From NCBI GenBank assembly GCA_008000375.1, contig SMOI01000062.1:2147-66146 (forward strand): 64,000 nt of DNA, given 5' to 3'. The DNA is from Poteriospumella lacustris. Lineage: Eukaryota; Sar; Chrysophyceae; Chromulinales; Dinobryaceae. How positions within the stretch are numbered: position 1 is the first letter of the stretch; each line of letters opens with the position of its first letter. This document shows, one piece after another, positions 61,488 to 64,000 of the stretch. Under the pieces are notes generated by a model. That model saw only the letters and a list, made by a program, of their open reading frames with translations. It was not told the origin of the DNA and ran no database searches. The translations under genes and the position numbers were made by a program.

Positions 61488-63237
61488 TTGCAGGGGGGCA
61501 ACAAGACAGGTTTGCAACAGCACCGACAGAACAGATAATGTTCCCAAGAGCTTCCACGATGCGCCACAATGTATGTGGTACGTTCACCGTTGGTGCTTGT
61601 GAAGCAGACAACCTTCAATAAAGTGCGATTGACGTTGGTAACGTCCAACTGACTGAACCATGAATGAACATGAGTCCAATCCAATGCGAATGTTCCAGCG
61701 GAACATGCGTCGTCAGCAGGACGTACCGACACACACGCGACGGCCATCTGTGTGAGAGTCCACACTCACGTCTGTGTGTACACTACTTTTAGTACACTAC
61801 TAGTATACAACAGCAGATCCTGTAGACGTCGCTTTCTATTCCTTCTCTTCGACGGTAGCTATTGTTAGGCGTATCGTCGCTTGAAGGGTTTGTACCATGA
61901 GTTGTATTTATCCATGTTACTTGAAAGACAACCTCCGAATCACTCCAGTGTACACCACACGATATCAGATGGTGTACGCCCAAATGGTGTAGTGGCCCTT
62001 GCCCAGAGACTAACAGATACACCTGCGAGGCAAAGGCCGAGGGTGGAACTACCACGTCTACATCTGTGCAGGTGGTGTTGCCGCACCTCGGGGAGATGCC
62101 CCTGTCCGTTGAACAACGTGGTGGTTTTCAACAGTTAGTGTCGTGCAAACGTGATCGTAAACTAAAGAGCGCGTACGACGATACCGTTTGGTTCATAAAA
62201 AGAGAAAAACAATGAATCCGACGGCCTCGATTAAAACGGATCAGAGAACTCGTCGCGACAACCTATGACCCTCACTGGGGAAGGGGGCAACAGAAAACAA
62301 GAGATGCATTCCCGTGGGGGAACGGAACATTAAGACTAACAGTGGACTCCCATGGATCATGGTCGTGTCCATACGATGATGGACTGTTGCCCATTCACTA
62401 CGAACGGAACATTCACAAACAAACCCTCGATCACCACCATGTGGCAAGAGATGCACCCGCACATCACGCGCAGGCAAAGAACAAGGCAAACAATATGTAC
62501 TGTGGAAATGACACACGAGAAAGAGACACACGAGAAATAGGCGAGGCGGCAAGTGACAAATCACCACATAGCGCACAACGATATTTCAAATACATCAAAA
62601 CATACACAAACATGAAGCAGACCGCAGAGTGCGACCTGTTGGCGCAAACATCATTGACGAGTCGTGAACGATCAACCATCGGTCGATCCCACATCACTAC
62701 GCACCCTACAGCAACACACACTGCATACACACTCTGGGATACCACTGTTTGGCAAGAAATGCAGATGCAAACTACCCGCAGGCACAGAAAACCTGAACAA
62801 CGGAAACGACACTCTTTAACAACGGAGAGAATGGAGCTACTGGGCCCAGACAAAAACCAATTGATCGTCGTGCATCATGCATCATGCAGAATAAGGTCTT
62901 CAACAAATTGCGCTGCAAGGAGGTTGATAACAGTCTCACTGAACAGGATTCGTTGACGCAGAGGATGTCCTCTTCCGACGTGAATATCACAATGCAGTGC
63001 TCGCCATAGTACGACGACATCTCCCACCAACAACTTATTGTCAATCAACCATGGAATAATGCGGTTCAAAAATGATATTCCAAAACAACATCCACAACAA
63101 CTACGAGACCAGATCATCATCAAACAAAACTGAACAGACAAAAGAAATAAAGAAATAACAGCCAAACCACAACGCAATCGAGGACAACAGATACCATCGA
63201 GTCTTTGAAAAGCACCTGATTCATGATCAGATCAGAT
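61488..63237. other. Gene-poor stretch with decayed repeats
   Basis: 61560-61930 is a third copy of the array 5' flank. Another diverged direct repeat links about 62440-62490 with 62750-62800 (TGGCAAGA(G/A)ATGCA, then CGCAGGCA(A/C)AGAA). Open frames here lack motifs and I support no gene. Confidence 0.5.
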
Positions 63238-64000
63238 TCACACGATGTCATAGTTTTCGAAGGCCCGGTTAATCACCGGGGTCGTCATTTCATTTGAGAC
63301 CCCCTTGTCATAACACAACACAATCTCCACCGATGATGGACTCTGTGGTTCTAATGCCTCGCGTGGATTGTTCACATTCGAGGACGTATGACGAAAACTT
63401 CTCTGATTGGAACCACCTTCGGTCGGTGATGCTGCTAACGACTCCCCGATTGATTTGACTGATGAAACCGCAGACGGGCGGGGCGCCTCTTCGTCGGCCA
63501 TGACAGGCGGGGATGGCTCTGATTCAACTTGATTACGGCGATCATTCATTTCTTCCGTATGAAGCAAATCCATCCCATTCCTATCGATCGACTCGAGGGC
63601 CGCTGGTATCACCCGGTTTGGTGTCAATGAACGCTCCAATCGACCAACAATACTGGTCTCGCGAGACTTTGCTGAATAGCGCCAAGACCCACCACCAGCC
63701 ATCATGTCGCCAACCATCATCGACACACTGAAGGTAGACTTCGATGTCCTTTTGCGCCTGTTTGAAGTCGTGATGTAGGCCTTCAAGAACTTCTGCTGCT
63801 CTTCAGGTGAATAGAACTGGTGGTGTTGCGCGTACAGGAAGTAGTAGAGAACGCACAGCGCTACATACACGAAGTACACGGTGACGTATGTGGTGCCCTC
63901 GAAGGTGTATCCCACGATGGACACCATCAACACCACATCGAGACCGATGCCAACGACAGCTCCAGTTATACCCAGAGGACTGTACCAATGACGCTGCATG
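63238..64000 (-). CDS. APC-family amino-acid permease, C-terminal part (runs off the right edge)
   Basis: The minus-strand frame is open at the right edge and ends at 63238; 253 residues are visible from a Met at 63999 that is probably internal. It begins HWYSPLGITGAVVGIGLDVV followed by two hydrophobic segments (VVGIGLDVVLMVSIVGYTF and VTVYFVYVALCVLYYFLYA), then HHQFYSPEEQQKFLKAY, then NRRKR. SPxGxxGA before a terminal helix pair, and QFxSxEEQxxFxxAY after it, fit the last two helices and tail of APC amino-acid/polyamine transporters. The remaining 150 residues are a cytosolic Ser/Pro-rich tail. Decayed copies of its 3' end sit in the array at 58395 and 60160. Confidence 0.65.
   Translation of the reverse strand, partial: MQRHWYSPLGITGAVVGIGLDVVLMVSIVGYTFEGTTYVTVYFVYVALCVLYYFLYAQHHQFYSPEEQQKFLKAYITTSNRRKRTSKSTFSVSMMVGDMMAGGGSWRYSAKSRETSIVGRLERSLTPNRVIPAALESIDRNGMDLLHTEEMNDRRNQVESEPSPPVMADEEAPRPSAVSSVKSIGESLAASPTEGGSNQRSFRHTSSNVNNPREALEPQSPSSVEIVLCYDKGVSNEMTTPVINRAFENYDIV

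Noticed and set aside
1-64000. tRNA, rRNA, CRISPR arrays, phage or viral genes
   Set aside because: None recognised by eye; the window is spliced eukaryotic DNA. A tRNA scan was not possible, so single tRNAs could be missed.

Overview
This is nuclear DNA from a unicellular eukaryote. The evidence is short GT-AG introns (52-109 nt) in eight genes, a mitochondrial Atm1/ABCB7 transporter, a dynactin p24-like subunit, GTPBP1/2, a USP deubiquitinase, a PX/WW adaptor, and TTAGGG-type interstitial repeats. The mix of plant-type LRR receptors, BspA/DUF285 repeat proteins, a PC-esterase, a Crinkler/FunK1-like kinase and an ependymin-domain protein fits several protist lineages (stramenopile-, amoebozoan- or holozoan-like). 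I cannot fix the lineage from the sequence alone. TAA, TAG and TGA all terminate intact genes, so the standard code is assumed.

Layout. 0-12 kb is largely degenerate. It holds a partial glycosyltransferase-like gene running off the left edge, a multiply disabled gene, a broken DUF285 gene, a frameshifted FYVE gene, an intact arylamine N-acetyltransferase (NAT), a RECQL4-like helicase relic, an exostosin-type gene and a 3' fragment of the NAT. 12-17 kb (minus) and 35-40 kb (plus) hold two large LRR-polytopic membrane proteins. Their 3' halves form a nearly identical inverted repeat of about 3.1 kb. Between them are an RRM-like gene, a PC-esterase with a truncated tandem copy of its 3' end, Atm1, a CDF metal transporter, a patatin-like lipase, a FLYWCH fragment, a secreted LPMO-like/ependymin fusion and GTPBP1/2. 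40-54 kb holds a frameshifted Crinkler-like kinase, an N-myristoylated TIR-like/TPR protein, a USP, dynactin p24 and a WW-NPF-UBA-PX adaptor. 54-57 kb holds two divergent DUF285 genes around a (TCG)30 tract. 57-64 kb is a tandem array of a lineage-specific acidic/basic protein, interleaved with decayed 3' ends of the APC amino-acid permease gene that runs off the right edge.

Two themes stand out. Housekeeping genes are intact and spliced, whereas surface, repeat and effector-type genes (LRR, DUF285, Crinkler, PC-esterase, NAT) are duplicated, mosaic or broken. Several genes could act together at the cell surface or in membrane traffic (LRR receptors, exostosin, PC-esterase, PX/WW adaptor, FYVE), but no operon-like organisation exists and shared function is inference only.
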